Assembly (NCBI GenBank): GCA_022494885.1
Contig: JAGVSM010004003.1
Span: 62,001 to 126,000, forward strand
Source of the DNA: Micrasema longulum
Taxonomy: Eukaryota > Arthropoda > Insecta > Trichoptera > Brachycentridae
Direction of reading: 5' to 3'
Length of the DNA: 64,000 nucleotides
Each line of letters starts with the position of its first letter. Position 1 is the first letter of the stretch. A program made the translations under genes and the position numbers. Below, one piece after another: positions 11,186 to 22,149 of this stretch. The notes under the pieces are model-generated. The model worked only from the letters and a program-made list of their open reading frames with translations. It had not been told where the DNA came from and ran no database searches.

Positions 11186-11420
11186 TAGAGATGCCACAAA
11201 TAGTGGTTTGGCCGAATACCGAATATTCAGCTACGCTCTCGGCCGATGCGGCAATTATTCGGCGGCTGAATGTTCGGCAAAAGATGTGTGCATTTCGCGA
11301 GTGACAGGTTACGACCTGCCTCATTGCGGTGCGTGCGGGGTGACGAGGCGCGCGTGTTTGTTTCATTTGCGAGTAGGAAAAACCGTCCAGTGAATGAACA
11401 ATTGAGGATTCTTTCAACAT
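11186..11420. other. GC-rich patch with inverted CGAATA motifs, possible hAT terminus
   Basis: This patch is far richer in G and C than its surroundings. It starts CTAGAGATGCC and carries repeated inverted motifs: GGCCGAATACCGAATATTC, TCGGCCGATG, TTATTCGGCGG and ATGTTCGGC. TAGAGATGC followed by CCGAATATTCGG motifs resembles the ends of some hAT-type DNA transposons, but I cannot find the partner end. Overlapping open frames on both strands (61 and 93 codons) look like by-products of the composition. Confidence 0.35.
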
Positions 11421-12783
11421 ATCAAAAAATATTTTCGGTATGATGGAATGACTCTGGCATACTCAAGATACGTTTATGTCATCTTTAGTTATTAAAAAAG
11501 TTTTTTTTTTTGTTTTTAAGATATTCTGTCCAGATTTTCATTTATCAATAAATAAATCGGATATCATCCAAATCGCCAGTGAATGAACACAATAAAACTC
11601 AGTCAATAACAGTTAAATTATTTTATTAAATCACCTTAAAAACCTGAATATTATTCGTTGTTGAATATAATTAATTATTAATAAAATGTTACCATCGTTT
11701 TGTAAATATGTTTTAAACTTATAATCTTATGAAAATGTCCAAATATTAAACAATTCTGTAGGTCCTGCTACAATGAAAATGAAAAACTGCAAAATTGTGC
11801 CGAAAATAGCTCAAAAAATAAATAGGAAACATAAAATTTTGGTACAATTTATAACAATAAGATAACATCAATAAATACCCTTACATAGCTAACCCTTACC
11901 ATATTATTATGATGGCACTTTTCAGATCAAATAAAAAAGACGTTACGACAAAAATGAGAGTACAACTATCAATATTATGTAGCTTTGAACTTTAAATATT
12001 TGGAAGGCGGGTGTACTTTTAGTATTCGGATGGACTTTATTGTGGTGCTTTCAGGTGGGGATGATTTCATTTCATGCACAATGCTTTATTTCATGTCCTT
12101 GAAATTAACGTCGTCAAAATAAATCAACCCCCGTCTGGAGCAATCAGGATCACCTATCACATGTTGGACACCGTCAAAATCACTTTAAAAATGTCTGAGA
12201 TTGAGGGTCTCACAAAACTGAAAACGTTCTCCGACACTATTTTTTTACGAAAAAATTATTTTTTTTATTCTTGATCTTCATCATTTGCCAAAAACACTAT
12301 GCCCTCAAAATATTGCATTCTCTTTTCATTTTCAAATCGGATGATAATATACATTTTTTTAAATTTGACTGCAGTAGTTACCTCGTGCTCTTTCGTAGGT
12401 TATCTTTTTTGGACATTTATTTTTGAAACTTTTCTTTACTTGGTTTGCTGCTTTTTAATTTGATTTTCTCAATATTTAATTAAAGTATTGGTATATTCAC
12501 GTCTTCATTTTTATTTTTTGTATCACCTTTTGTTTTTTTTCGTTTACTCTTATTTTTTTTGTCCTAGTGTTTGTATTTCGACATTCTTCCATTTATTTTA
12601 AATCTTAACCTCATATTTTCTTGTCTTTTTTATTTCTCTTAAATGATTGTTTTTGCAAATGTATTTCCTAGGTATTTTTATTATCTTTATTCCTAATTTC
12701 GTCTTCTTTTTTTTCTTCGTTCTGTTTTTTCAAACATTTTTTGTAATTCTTATCCGTCATGCCAAACGGTATGGGTTTTTTGT
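11421..12783. other. Unassigned AT-rich stretch
   Basis: No gene is recognised. CCAGTGAATGAACA occurs at about 11388 and again at about 11576, a 14-bp direct repeat flanking roughly 175 bp. The part 12390-12780 is T-rich on the plus strand and, read on the minus strand, holds a lysine-rich, stop-interrupted continuation of the orphan frame described next. Confidence 0.4.
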
Positions 12784-12972
12784 CTAAACAGTTTTCTTTT
12801 TACCAAATGCTATTTCAAAGTACTTAAAAAAGTTAAGTTTTATCGGATTTATTTCGTTAGGAATAGCAGTAGCTTCAACGGCCTTTAAAATCAAAGGAAC
12901 AAAAGTCGAATCCGCAATAAGGTACTCGTCTAGATTGGAATCAACAGCATTGATGCCATTGAACGTAGGTGG
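12784..12972 (-). pseudogene. Orphan coding-like frame, 62 codons, unrecognised
   Basis: The minus strand is open between a TAA (12973-12975) and a TAG (12784-12786) and gives a well-mixed protein with no initiating Met. It includes PPTFNGINAVDSNLDEYLIA and IPNEINPIKLNFFKYFEIAF. Its composition is unlike chance translations of the surrounding AT-rich DNA. Downstream in another frame there is PIPFGMTDKNYKKCLKKQNE followed by a Lys/Glu-rich run, suggesting a longer decayed coding region. I do not recognise the family. A transposase or retroelement origin is the likeliest guess. Confidence 0.35.
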
Positions 12973-13104
12973 TTAATAATAGTTCATTTACTGGAATAGA
13001 AAAACTAGAAATTGAACTGTTTATTTTAGGTCACTTATTTTTAATACACTAGTTTCATTTACTAGATTTTTCTAAATTTACGGAAATTTACAGAGAATGA
13101 ACAC

Positions 13105-13145
13105 CATGAGTGAGATTCATCTGATTTTATTGTTTTACCTAGTTT
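13105..13145 (+). repeat. Family A fragment (module B)
   Basis: GTGAGATTCATCTGATTTTA followed by TTGTTTTACCTA matches the module B segment GTGAGATTCATCTGACTGAA...TTTCACCTAC seen at 8.3, 35.7 and 42.1 kb. It directly precedes a SINE1 fragment. Confidence 0.45.
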
Positions 13146-13164
13146 ATAAAAACTTTAACTTTAA

Positions 13165-13292
13165 TATTTTACTTTCCCTGGATTGACACCAATAGCGTAA
13201 GACTGACCACAACTCGAGATATATTGGATAAAATTGTCTAATATATTGCCCTATGCACCAAAAGATGTGGATTAGGATTTGACTATGATAAT
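13165..13292 (+). mobile_element. SINE1 body fragment
   Basis: CCCTGGATTGACACCAATAG, GCGTAAGACTGACCA and, after a gap, GCCCTATGCACCAAAAGATG match the second half of SINE1. The tRNA-like head is missing. Confidence 0.5.
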
Positions 13293-13354
13293 AATTCATC
13301 GATCACAACACTTATACCTGTTTATACATTATTTATGTTATATTTAGTCATATA

Positions 13355-13491
13355 ATTTTTACGTGTGAGAAAACATTTTTTATATCTTCTAAACTTCTTC
13401 ATTTTTTGTCATTTAGATTGATAATCAATCTAACTGTCAAAAAATGAAGAAGTTAAGAAGATATAAAAAATGTTTTCTCTCACGTAAAAAT
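13355..13491. repeat. 137-bp near-perfect palindrome, MITE-like foldback
   Basis: The left arm from ATTTTTACGTGTGAGAAAAC to about 13423 is matched base for base, with only a few mismatches, by the reverse complement of the right arm that ends at 13491. The centre is GATTGATAATCAATC. Arms of about 68 bp with almost no loop would form a long hairpin. It may be a very short foldback MITE. There is no coding content. Confidence 0.75.
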
Positions 13492-15664
13492 AATAGCATT
13501 TAATTGTACGGCGATAATTATCGAAAAGTATGAGAAAATGTATAAAACTGAACTATGCAACGTCACAAGTTTATGTAACTACTCGTTTGCAAAAGCCAAC
13601 AAATTAAAGCGTTGTTATGTTGTTGTAACAACCGGCACCACATTTCCGGTTTTCGAGCAAGCTATGTTTTTTGACATTTATCGGTTTTTGGCGTTCAACG
13701 GGTACATATTATACATTATTATTATTGTTTGGGGTTCAATTATGAAATAAAAAAGACAAAAAGAAACAGTTTTGTCGGTCCTACAAACTTATTGTTCGTA
13801 CAGTAAACGTAACTTTTACTCAATTTTTTTTATGTTTATTGTCAGCTTGTAATATCAGGCAACCAGAACTTGTGACGTCGCAGGCGTCATAATTTCGGAA
13901 TCTGTTTGGGGATTTTCGAAAAAGGGTTACGGTACAACTTCATTTATGCAAACTCTAGTCATACGGTTTGCCAAATATGTATATATGTGAAAAATATTAG
14001 ATAATATATAGTGTAAATAGTGAATATAATTAATGAAAATGTACATATGAAACAGTGAATATTATAAATTAGGATATAAAGTGTATAATAAAGTATCATA
14101 GTGATAAATAATCTTAGAATAAGTATAGATGTAAATATTGTGTTGTAAATATATATAAGACTATGTTTATCATAGAACTAAATAAAATAAATAATTTTTA
14201 ACAAATATATCCAAATAGTTATCAATAAATAAAAAATAAAGGAGATATTTAATAAAAAAAAAATTATTATGTAAAAAACTTTATTTTATATTTATTAAAA
14301 ATATTTTTTTGCATTTTTCAATCGATATACATAAATTACAAATACAAAATACACTATTTCATTAACACAAGAAATTCCCATAAAGGCATGATCCAAGTGT
14401 GGGTAAACATTAATTAAAATATCAATAAAGGCTACTAGAAGAACACGACAGACATAAAAAATGAAAAATAAGTGCTTATATAAGAGCACAACCAACGGCT
14501 ATCCATTGCAAAAAGAAAATATTTTAATCTGTCTTTTTTACCCATAATTTTAACAAAAAAATAATCAAAACAAATTTGAATATTTAATCTCTGTCATATT
14601 GCTTTTATTTAATGCACAAACAGTTTTGGAGCTATGAAAAATTATTGAAAAATTGTGAAAAATTGCGGTATATGGTGGGAAAGCTATATATTAACATTTA
14701 AAAAAATTAAAAATCATTGTACTCATAACTAATCGTTACTTCTTATAACGTAGCGATCAAAATAAAGGAGAACAGATTGTTTTTCAATAACAAACAGTAA
14801 AATCAGCTATTCATTTTTGAATAAAATTATCTGAAATTATTATGTTTCCATTCAAATTGCTAGTTTGAAACGAATCAATTTTCTTCCCCTGTCTTGAAAA
14901 TTAGACGGGGATCATTATGATGTAAACAATAATATGTAAGCATTAGAAGACAAAACATGGTATAAACATGTTTAATCCCGTATAATAACTACTCGTTATT
15001 ATTTAAATTTCCCTTTACAAGAAATACCTTCTTATTTAAATATTTGGCCATTTAAATGCAAAAATGTCGAATTCGGTTCCACCAAATGGATAGATGTCAT
15101 TAAATTATCATAATCCTTAGAACATGGATCAAACAAATCAAAAAATTCCAAATCAAACTTCTTAAATCTGAATGAGTGTGAAAAGGAATGAATCATCAGC
15201 TTCCTGTATATTTACCATGTGGTTTTGTCCATCTACTTTTGCTTTTGAATTTAGCTTTCTGCATTATTAAGTATTTTCTAGACTAGGATTAAAATATTCC
15301 CAGTCTTCTCACGTTCATTTCATTATTGCCGACGTTTTGAAATTTTGGTACTCAGCACGCACAAATGCCCTCCAGTATGCAAGTTACGAGGCACTTAGTA
15401 AAAAGTCATGAATATTATAATAATTCTTACGCAGTGCTGAGATATTTTTTTGTAAAGTGTCTCTGAAGTGCTTGGGATGAAAATATTAATATCGTAGATG
15501 AGATACGTTTTCAATTTTTCTCTCCTGTTAAATTACATTATTAAAAAGAGTCACTCAAATTTTTAAATTAAAACACATTTTAAAATTTTATAAAGGTGTT
15601 TAATATCGTTATACAATATTAAAAATCTTTCATTCATAATTTTATTAAAACTACCTTTATGTAT
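13492..15664. other. AT-rich unassigned stretch
   Basis: No gene or recognised repeat copy. About 13860-13940 and 15310-15420 are a little less AT-rich, but neither translates to anything familiar. Open frames at 13538-13750 and 14295-14495 have no motif. Confidence 0.5.
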
Positions 15665-16165
15665 GGGAACCTTTATTATGGATAACTTATATAGCGCCAT
15701 TTTCGTAATAAAATACCTCAAGGGCGCTTTACATAGTGATTTTATTGTTAAATAAATTTAATTGAAGCTTTTAAATTTGTAATTTAATTAAAACAATTTA
15801 TTTTGTTGTCCCATGATACGGATTTATTCAAATGATTTAAAGAACAAGTGGGTTTAAAGTTTTTCCGAAACCTCACTTCACATTCATAGCCTTGCACCTC
15901 TGCTGGGAGAGCATTCCATGCCATAGGGCCTGCGACCGCAAAAGCGCGTTCACTAAATTTAGTGAACGCGCATTTTCACCGTAGACGTAGCTGACCTAAG
16001 CGTGAGACGCCTGTCAGCTAGTTCATCTGGAAAACATAGTTCCCTTAGATATTCCGGAGCAGAGTTGTGCAGTCACTTATACATAAGCCAACAGAGTTTA
16101 TATTCGACCCTCTGTGGAAAACGAAGCCAGTGTAGTTCCCGAAGTAGTGGTAATGAATAGTAATG
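15665..16165 (-). mobile_element. CR1/L2-like LINE 3' end, FGERAFAV family, copy 1
   Basis: The minus strand reads LRELHWLRFPQRVEYKLCWL, then APEYLRELCFPDELADRRLT, then FAVAGPMAWNALPAEVQGYE and FRKNFKPTC. These match the LHWLPVxxRIxYKLxxxxYKxLHGxAPxYL and ERAFxVAGPxxWNxLPxxxR blocks of LINE C-termini. Stops and a shift interrupt it. The 3' untranslated part includes GTAAAGCGCCCTTGAGGTAT and GCGCTATATAAGTTATCCAT. Other copies lie at 37843-38570 and 55556-55838, plus a short piece at 17297-17346. A perfect 28-bp palindrome sits inside this copy at 15944-15971. Confidence 0.8.
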
Positions 16166-16169
16166 AACG

Positions 16170-16395
16170 ATGGGTGAACAAATGTCGAGATCCGTACATT
16201 ATGACAAACTGAGATAAGCATTATCGACAAAATCATAAAATAAGTTTATGCGTCGGTTTGAAGATGTAATAAATAAAGTAAATAAAAAAATAAAATGTTG
16301 ATGGATTCAGAAATTGAGGAAGACGAATAAAGACTCGGCATGACCAAATCCAACAAATAATTGAAGATGGACATGCCAAAGGCCTTCAAGTAAAA
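16170..16395 (+). mobile_element. RWFGHVERM-family LINE fragment, plus strand
   Basis: ACAAATGTCGAGATCCGTAC, GATAAGCATTATCGAC and, after an internal gap, GACCAAATCCAACAAATAAT with TGAAGATGGACATGCCAAAG align with the plus-strand LINE at 23758-23970. The reading frame is lost throughout. It lies head-on against the minus-strand LINE at 15665-16165. Confidence 0.6.
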
Positions 16396-16756
16396 AAAAT
16401 AATTGAGCGGGAATATTGCATACTTATCATAAACCGAAACGATTCAGACTAATATGTGCACCAAGTCATTGGAAAAATACACACCGTCCCTCGGCAACGG
16501 CACATATGTGCATCTCCCATCTTCCAGGAATCAGCGAGCACCCAGTTAACCACATGTCCGGCAGTAACTATGATACCTACAATTTACAAAAGCTACCCTC
16601 TGGATATCTTTCGTTATTTTGCTAGCCATAATGTTCAAACACTGCTTTATTGTTATTTATTTTTTATTATTTTATTTTAAAACGAGCATTTTTCAAATTA
16701 TCTACTCTGCGCAATGTTTATTTTTTGTCAGTTAAAATATAGTTTTATACTCATTC
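16396..16756. other. Unassigned, includes a less AT-rich segment
   Basis: 16410-16625 is richer in G and C and is open in two plus frames (69 and 74 codons), but neither translation is recognisable. It could be the remainder of a repeat whose other copies are outside the window. Confidence 0.35.
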
Positions 16757-17290
16757 ATGCGCTTTTGCAGCAGCAAGACAATTGATAATTTTGATTCAAT
16801 ATGTTAATGTTATCAACCATAAAATACTAAAATTTTGTAAATGGGGTCAATAATTTCAACCGTCGATGCGCTCAGTAGCTGCAAGACTTGCTTTAATCTA
16901 ACTTCTATTTTGAAAACGAGTTTTTTTAATAAATTTAAATTTCATATATAAAACAGCTTTGTTTTTAACCGCTCAAATAAGTAGTTTGAAACATTTGTTT
17001 TAATTTAATTAAAAATCTTTCAAAACGTTTTTGTCATTAAAATGAATAACCACGAAAAATAGTGCTTTAAATATGAAATTTATAATTTTAATATCACTCA
17101 AACACTTAACTTCATTGTCAAATGAAAACATAATGTAAATGGGAGCTAGATTATTTACCACCTATGTGCTCTGTAGTAGCAAGACGTGCTGTAATCTAGC
17201 TCATATCTGTTAAATTTAAATATATCATAATTGAAAACGAGGAACTAGAATCCCAATGATCCATGTGTTCTGTAGCTCCAAGACGTGCAG
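16757..17290 (+). repeat. Four diverged copies of a 25-40 bp motif
   Basis: A motif close to ATGTGCTCTGTAGCTGCAAG followed by ACGTGCTGTAATCTAGCTC occurs at about 16757, 16865, 17163 and 17262 in the same orientation, with AT-rich spacers of about 75-270 bp. TTGAAAACGAG follows or precedes two of the copies. The function is unknown. The layout suggests a degraded tandem array or the repeated subterminal part of a transposon. Confidence 0.5.
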
Positions 17291-17296
17291 GGATAT

Positions 17297-17346
17297 TTAT
17301 TTATTGTACAGCGCCCTTGAGGTGATTTTCACAAAAGTACATCTAT
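17297..17346 (+). mobile_element. FGERAFAV-family LINE, short 3' UTR fragment
   Basis: GTACAGCGCCCTTGAGGTGA matches the sense strand of the LINE 3' untranslated region (GTAAAGCGCCCTTGAGGTAT) seen in the copies at 15.7, 37.9 and 55.6 kb. Only about 50 bp remain, and they lie on the opposite strand from the other copies. Confidence 0.4.
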
Positions 17347-17699
17347 ATAAATTATCTTACTATAAATTATCTTACTATAAAGGAAAAGATAGAGTGATAA
17401 TATGGCGTTTATGCTCTTAATTCACCCTTACGGGAAAACATCGCGTTGGTTTGTTTGTTTTTAAAACAAAATAAAATAACTCGTTTTAAAACAAAAACAT
17501 TTAAATATTAAAAAAAATATTTCGTGTTATGAAAATTATCGCTGTTACTGTCAGTTTGACATAACTTGAAATTAATAGGTAAACGAGCTCTTAAATTGAT
17601 GATAAAAATGGCAAGATAAAATAAATAGCATTTTATGCTTACATAATAATTTTCTTGGGTACAGAAGTGGCCAAATGAATGAATACATATTTTCTTTTT

Positions 17700-17910
17700 A
17701 AACAACAATAATAAAGCATTGTACCGCATAGCGAAAAGGATAGAACGCCAAATCACTCTGCCTTTGCATACATACCTGGCTTCTTCTACATTCATACATC
17801 TCCTCATGCACGCACGTAGGTTATTTCGACTATCAGCCAGTAATCATTATTGTTTTTCTAATTCTCTACTTCACTTCCATACATAAGGGTTGGCACCAGA
17901 ACTTCAAAAA
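17700..17910 (-). mobile_element. RWFGHVERM-family LINE, internally deleted 3' end
   Basis: The minus strand reads EVLVPTLMYGSEVEN near 17870-17910, then jumps to YVRACMRRCMNVEEARYVCK and RVIWRSIL (about 17735-17830). In the intact relative at 30.6-32.3 kb these motifs are separated by about 110 residues containing RWFGHVERM, so this copy has lost that interval. Sequence 17508-17730 downstream of it is AT-rich and not assigned. Confidence 0.7.
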
Positions 17911-17989
17911 ATCCAAAAAAAAATTTTTTTTATTTAAAAATTATTTTTTTTTTTGCGATTTACCCAAATATTTCATTTTGAGGGTCATT

Positions 17990-18108
17990 TTTAACGAGTT
18001 TAAATAACTCACTATTAGAAAATGGGAATCAAGTTGGGGTAGAGTGGGATTCAAACCATGGACCTTTAAACCGTGAGTCTGAGACACTAGCCACAGGACC
18101 ACAACCCG
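17990..18108 (-). mobile_element. tRNA-derived SINE2, copy 1
   Basis: Read on the minus strand it starts GGGTTGTGGTCCTGTGGCTA (box A-like TGGCTAGTGTC) and has GGTTTGAATCCCACTC as box B. It then runs through CCCATTTTCTAATAGTGAGT to TTTAAACTCG. The head and first body segment match the plus-strand copy at 43668-43770. This is a different family from SINE1. Confidence 0.65.
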
Positions 18109-18599
18109 ATTCAATATTTCAATAATTTATAAATAAATTATTCAATGACAAAGAGCATTTATCTTTATAAACCATTTTATTTTGCCTGATTTTTACCGGC
18201 TTTTTAGAAATCTAGGCTTGAAGGGCGAGTATCAATTTAGGAGGAATCATCACCATGGATTGCCGGTAAATAAAAGCTAACTTAATTTTTTTTAAATATC
18301 AGGTCCCTCAAATGTCGGATTTTTCTCATTCGCAAAAATGCAGTTATTATAAAAACACGTGTTTTCTTGCAGAGCTGATTCCGTTTGTATTTGACAGAAT
18401 GATTAAGTGCTTTACTTGTACTTTATTAAAATAATGATTTTTTTCAACAAGGGTTATTCATATGTCTTCTTACCTTTTAATTTTAAAAATAAAGAAATGC
18501 AGTAGCAGTAACCCAAAAAATCAGCATCACATTGGGTAAATGTATGTGTAGTAAACGGATAGTGCAACGTTGGATTATGAAATTTAATGTAAGGATTTT

Positions 18600-19090
18600 T
18601 AATTTATAAAATGAGCCACGTAGAGAAATACATAATAAAATTGACGACATTGAGTAACAAGTGGAAGTCGAATGTAACAAGTCAACAACGGTAAGGGGTC
18701 TTGCACAAATATTCCATGTACACCTTGATACCATATGTCGTGACCCGGTTTGGATTAATGGTTAAAAAAAATAAATACATGTGTACCTCAAGGATAATTG
18801 ACACTTATAAACTCCAACGGCTCTGAGGTAGCCACTCAAAATTACCATACAAAAAAAATAGAACTGGAATACGAGATCCTACTTCATCCACCTTATTCAC
18901 CGGTCCTTCCTCCTGCGGATTACCATATATTCCGGAGCCTGAATAGTCATTTACGAAACACAAACATCTCCAATCACAACTCTTCAGTTTTGGAATCCAA
19001 AAATTGTACAAACAATGGAAATGTTGATTTTTTTAAAAAGTAGAGTATTTAAGTTTCAAGATCATTCATCGGCGGAATTCTGTTTGGACT
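18600..19090 (+). pseudogene. mariner transposase relic, internally deleted
   Basis: 18670-18745 translates as VECNKSTTVRGLAQIFHVHL followed by DTICRD, matching the helix-turn-helix of mariner transposases (VExNPxxTVRELAEELxVSxxTIxRxL). After a deletion, 18810-19040 reads IELEYEILLHPPYSPVLPPA followed by DYHIFRSLNSHLR, the mariner C-terminal block LxWEVLPHPPYSPDLAPSDYHLFRSL. In that block SPD has become SPV, while the Asp of the DYH motif, the third catalytic acid, is kept. The catalytic core between the two parts is missing, and I could not find terminal repeats. Confidence 0.7.
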
Positions 19091-19599
19091 TTTATATAAC
19101 TCGTATAAAAGCTGACATTTGAAGTGTGACAACTTAATATAATCGAAATATGGGCCCAGTTACATAAAAAAACGTATTAGTTCTTAAATTTTTTTTTTTT
19201 TTTAATATAACAAAAATGGGGTTTTCATCTTACTTATTTTGCAGACTCTATTATATATATTCGAGGAAAAACCTTTTTTAACTTACCCTTTTAGTAGTGC
19301 ACTTACTTTATGGCACCAACTGTACATGTTTCTTGTTCGTGGGTACACGTTACAGGTTATTGCACTTATTACAATTTTTATTGTTGGCTCTCCGCCTTGG
19401 AATAATAATCAGGTAGCTACCTTTTCCTTATGCCGTGCTATATGCGTCAGAAAAGTGAACTCAGAACAAAGTTTTTAACAAGCAATATTGTAGGTTGGTA
19501 CTTTAAAATATTTGTTTTTGTTTGTCAAAACTTACAGAACTTGCCTTTTACGTATTCGAAACAAAAGTATTAATATATCATCATCTCATGTCAGCTCCC
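19091..19599. other. AT-rich unassigned stretch
   Basis: No gene is recognised. A 79-codon open frame at 19239-19478 has no motif. A run of about 14-15 T bases lies near 19190. Confidence 0.5.
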
Positions 19600-20225
19600 T
19601 GGTTTGTTTATTTGATTTATTTTACATAAACGGCATAAATTGCCTTACATATATTGAACATAAATATGAAAAAAAAAATACATATTTAAAAACGACAAAA
19701 AATTATGAAATTTCAAAACTATAACAATAGTAACAAGTAGGTAAATACACATAAGCAACCAAAAATATTAACGAAATAAATACATAAATATGAAAAAGCA
19801 AAAAAAGGAAACATATTTTTAAGTATTAAAAAAAGTTCAAGAATAAATGGTTGGAGCATATGGTATCCACAAAGAGCCTCCATGCATCTCTATCGGCTGC
19901 CATCTCCTTAACGTCCTCCCGAGTCAGGTTTTCGTTTCGAAGTTCTGACTTAAACTGCCAACGACAGTCAGCAATAGACGTCCAGGCCGTCGAGAACCTG
20001 ATGCCGTGTAAAGTGAGCAAGCGTGGTTAAGGCTCTCAGGAGACATCCGCAGTGTATGGCCTAGCGAACCGTATCTCCTCTGCTTGCAAAAGGTTGTTTC
20101 CGGAGTTTGCTGGATCTGTTTTTTTATTATTTCATTTCTAACAATGTCAAACCACCGCTCACCCGCGATTCTTCTGAGATACCTTTTCTCAAAACTCCAC
20201 AATTTGCATCCGTAGAGGAGAATAG
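19600..20225 (-). mobile_element. RTE-like LINE 3' end, decayed
   Basis: Minus-strand 20020-20225 translates as SFEKRYLRRIAGERWFDIVR, NEIIKKQIQQTPE, then YGSLGHTLRMSPESLNHACS and ASGSRRPGR. This is the standard LINE tail xxLRRIxxxRWxDxxxNxEI, xWLGHxLRM and a basic GxRxRGRP-like region. A shift near 19990 moves the frame to LTREDVKEMAADRDAWRLFV, the usual AxDRxxWRxxV ending. Below 19830 lies AT-rich 3' UTR with GGCAATTTATGCCG, perhaps related to 24.6 and 34.6 kb. An inverted fragment of the same family lies at 20440-20590. Confidence 0.75.
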
Positions 20226-20439
20226 GTGATATGCAGGCGTTATATGCTTACATATATTGTTGTTAAATTCAATTATATTAACAATATGAACGCTGTCAGG
20301 AGATCAGACGTTTACTTGGTAAATACCAACTACATAAGCGAACCTTCGGACCCCAGTAGGACCTAAAACAGCAAACTATTGATTTTGAAGAATGGATGCT
20401 TAAGAATACTTTTGAGTGTGCTGTAGTATTATTTCCTAA

Positions 20440-20590
20440 AAAAAAATGAAAAAAGACGCAGAAACCTCCGGTGACAACCGCCATCAAACGAAGGCAATAC
20501 GGCTATAATGTTACAAATGCCTCCCATGCTTGTCTACATTACATGGAATCAGGTTCTCGCGATCCTGGACATCCAAGATTTGACACAAAT
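20440..20590 (+). mobile_element. RTE-like LINE C-terminal fragment, inverted relative to neighbour
   Basis: Plus-strand translation gives KPPVTTAIKRRQYGYNVTNA followed by SHACLHYMESGSRDPGHPRF. This aligns with PETTFCKQRRYGSLGHTL and HACSLYTASGSRRPGR of the minus-strand copy 200 bp away, with a small deletion of the GHTLRM part. The DNA also matches: TACATGGAATCAGGTTCTCG against TACACGGCATCAGGTTCTCG. Confidence 0.65.
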
Positions 20591-20599
20591 CTGATCGAT

Positions 20600-21275
20600 T
20601 TATTGTCTTAAAACAACATCAACAATATTTTGAGTTTGCCCAATTTTTTGTAGACATGGCCTGGATTCAACTCGCTGGGGAGCTTTTAACATCAACATAT
20701 TACAATTTTGATGTTAAAAGATTATGACCTGTCATTGGCTGGTTAAGTGGGCACTTTAGACACTTTGTCACCTTCAACATTCTGCCCATACTTCTTCAAT
20801 TCTTTCATCTGTTTATGTTTGTGAAGTCAAGAGCTCTTCATCATTCTTCGTCTCTGTTGTAATATGTTAATGTTAAAAACTTCCCAAGAAGTTGAATCCA
20901 GTCTTTGTTTACAAAAATGTTGACAAACTCAAAATTTTGTTGATAAATCCATCTAGTCCATGAAGAAGTATAGAAATTTAAAAAATAAAATTTTCAGGCG
21001 TTGCCTAGTATGTTGGTGAAATAAATCAATTAGGTGAATCTCAACCGCATAAATAAAGGTTTCAGCTCTTTTACTTCACAGACATCAACAAATAAAAGAA
21101 TGAGAGGAATATAGGTGTTCAAATAATGCAGAATGGTGTATGTTATACAGTGTGTAAAGTGGCCACTTAAATCAGCCAATGACAGGTCAATAGCCCTGTA
21201 GATGTCTAGACTTCTATATAACCTTTCCATAAATGCTCTTTATCTCTGTAGTGATATGTAAATAAAAAAACAATA
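20600..21275. repeat. Family A large foldback copy
   Basis: From 20618 the modules read C, D and part of B on the plus strand. Near 20840 the sequence turns over and reads the complements of C, B and D out to about 21260. C at 20618-20705 pairs with its complement at 20855-20950. GACCTGTCATTGGCTGG near 20735 pairs with CCAATGACAGGTC near 21176. The whole can fold on itself. No coding sequence is seen inside. Confidence 0.7.
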
Positions 21276-22149
21276 TTTTGATATAGTTTTCTGACTTATA
21301 TGAAACAATCTTTAGCGTTACTTATAACTAAACTATATTTATGCATTGTGAATTGATATTCAGTAACTCACTATACGTGTTAACAAACCTATCATAACCG
21401 ATAAATTGTGTAAATTAGTATAGGAAAGGTTATGTTATTAAATGTTTTTATTTCTGATCGGTGTAGATATTTTGTTCTTAGTTTGGTATTTTCAAGAATA
21501 AAACAAATAAATTGCATTGAAAAAATATATTGGATATGTGCAGTCAAAAAAAAAATAACCAAGGGGTTTTGATAATTCAATATTTAAACTGCACAAGGTT
21601 CAATAAAAATGCAAATTGAAAATCACATATTGGAAAAATAAGTTATAATTTATTTATTTTTAAATATTTATTTGTCATACGTCAAAAAAAATAAACAACA
21701 CGATTTTTCAATTGCCAAACAGTGTAAGTGCCGCAAACTAAAAGGTTTTATGGTCGAACCCTGTTTACTGCAACTTTCCTATTTTATAACTCAGATATTT
21801 ACTACCTACTGGAAATATCCATTAAATTTAATTTTCTGGTTTGATTACGTGCATTCAATCACTTTAAAATTAGAATAATTACAATAACAGCCAGAATATA
21901 TTTAAAAGTTCGGCTTAATCCTCGTGATTATTTATAAATCTTGGACTCACCCGGAAACCAATGCTTGCTGTTGCCAAGCTTAATATAATTTAAAAGACGA
22001 AGTGCAGATATTCATAACGCATTTATTATACGTTAACAACAAAATTAATCTGAAAATCAAAAGTACTGATTACCAGATTACTATTCGGATTTTTTAAAAC
22101 AATAATTAAGTTTCCAGTATTTTTATTTTTTAAATATTTTTTTCATTTT
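21276..22149. other. AT-rich unassigned stretch
   Basis: No gene or recognised repeat. Open frames at 21392-21580 (minus) and 21672-21878 (plus) are short and have no motif. 21895-22010 is slightly less AT-rich without a recognisable product. Confidence 0.5.

Noticed and set aside
16757..17290. CRISPR-like array
   Set aside because: The four motif copies are diverged and unevenly spaced, and the context is eukaryotic with no cas genes.
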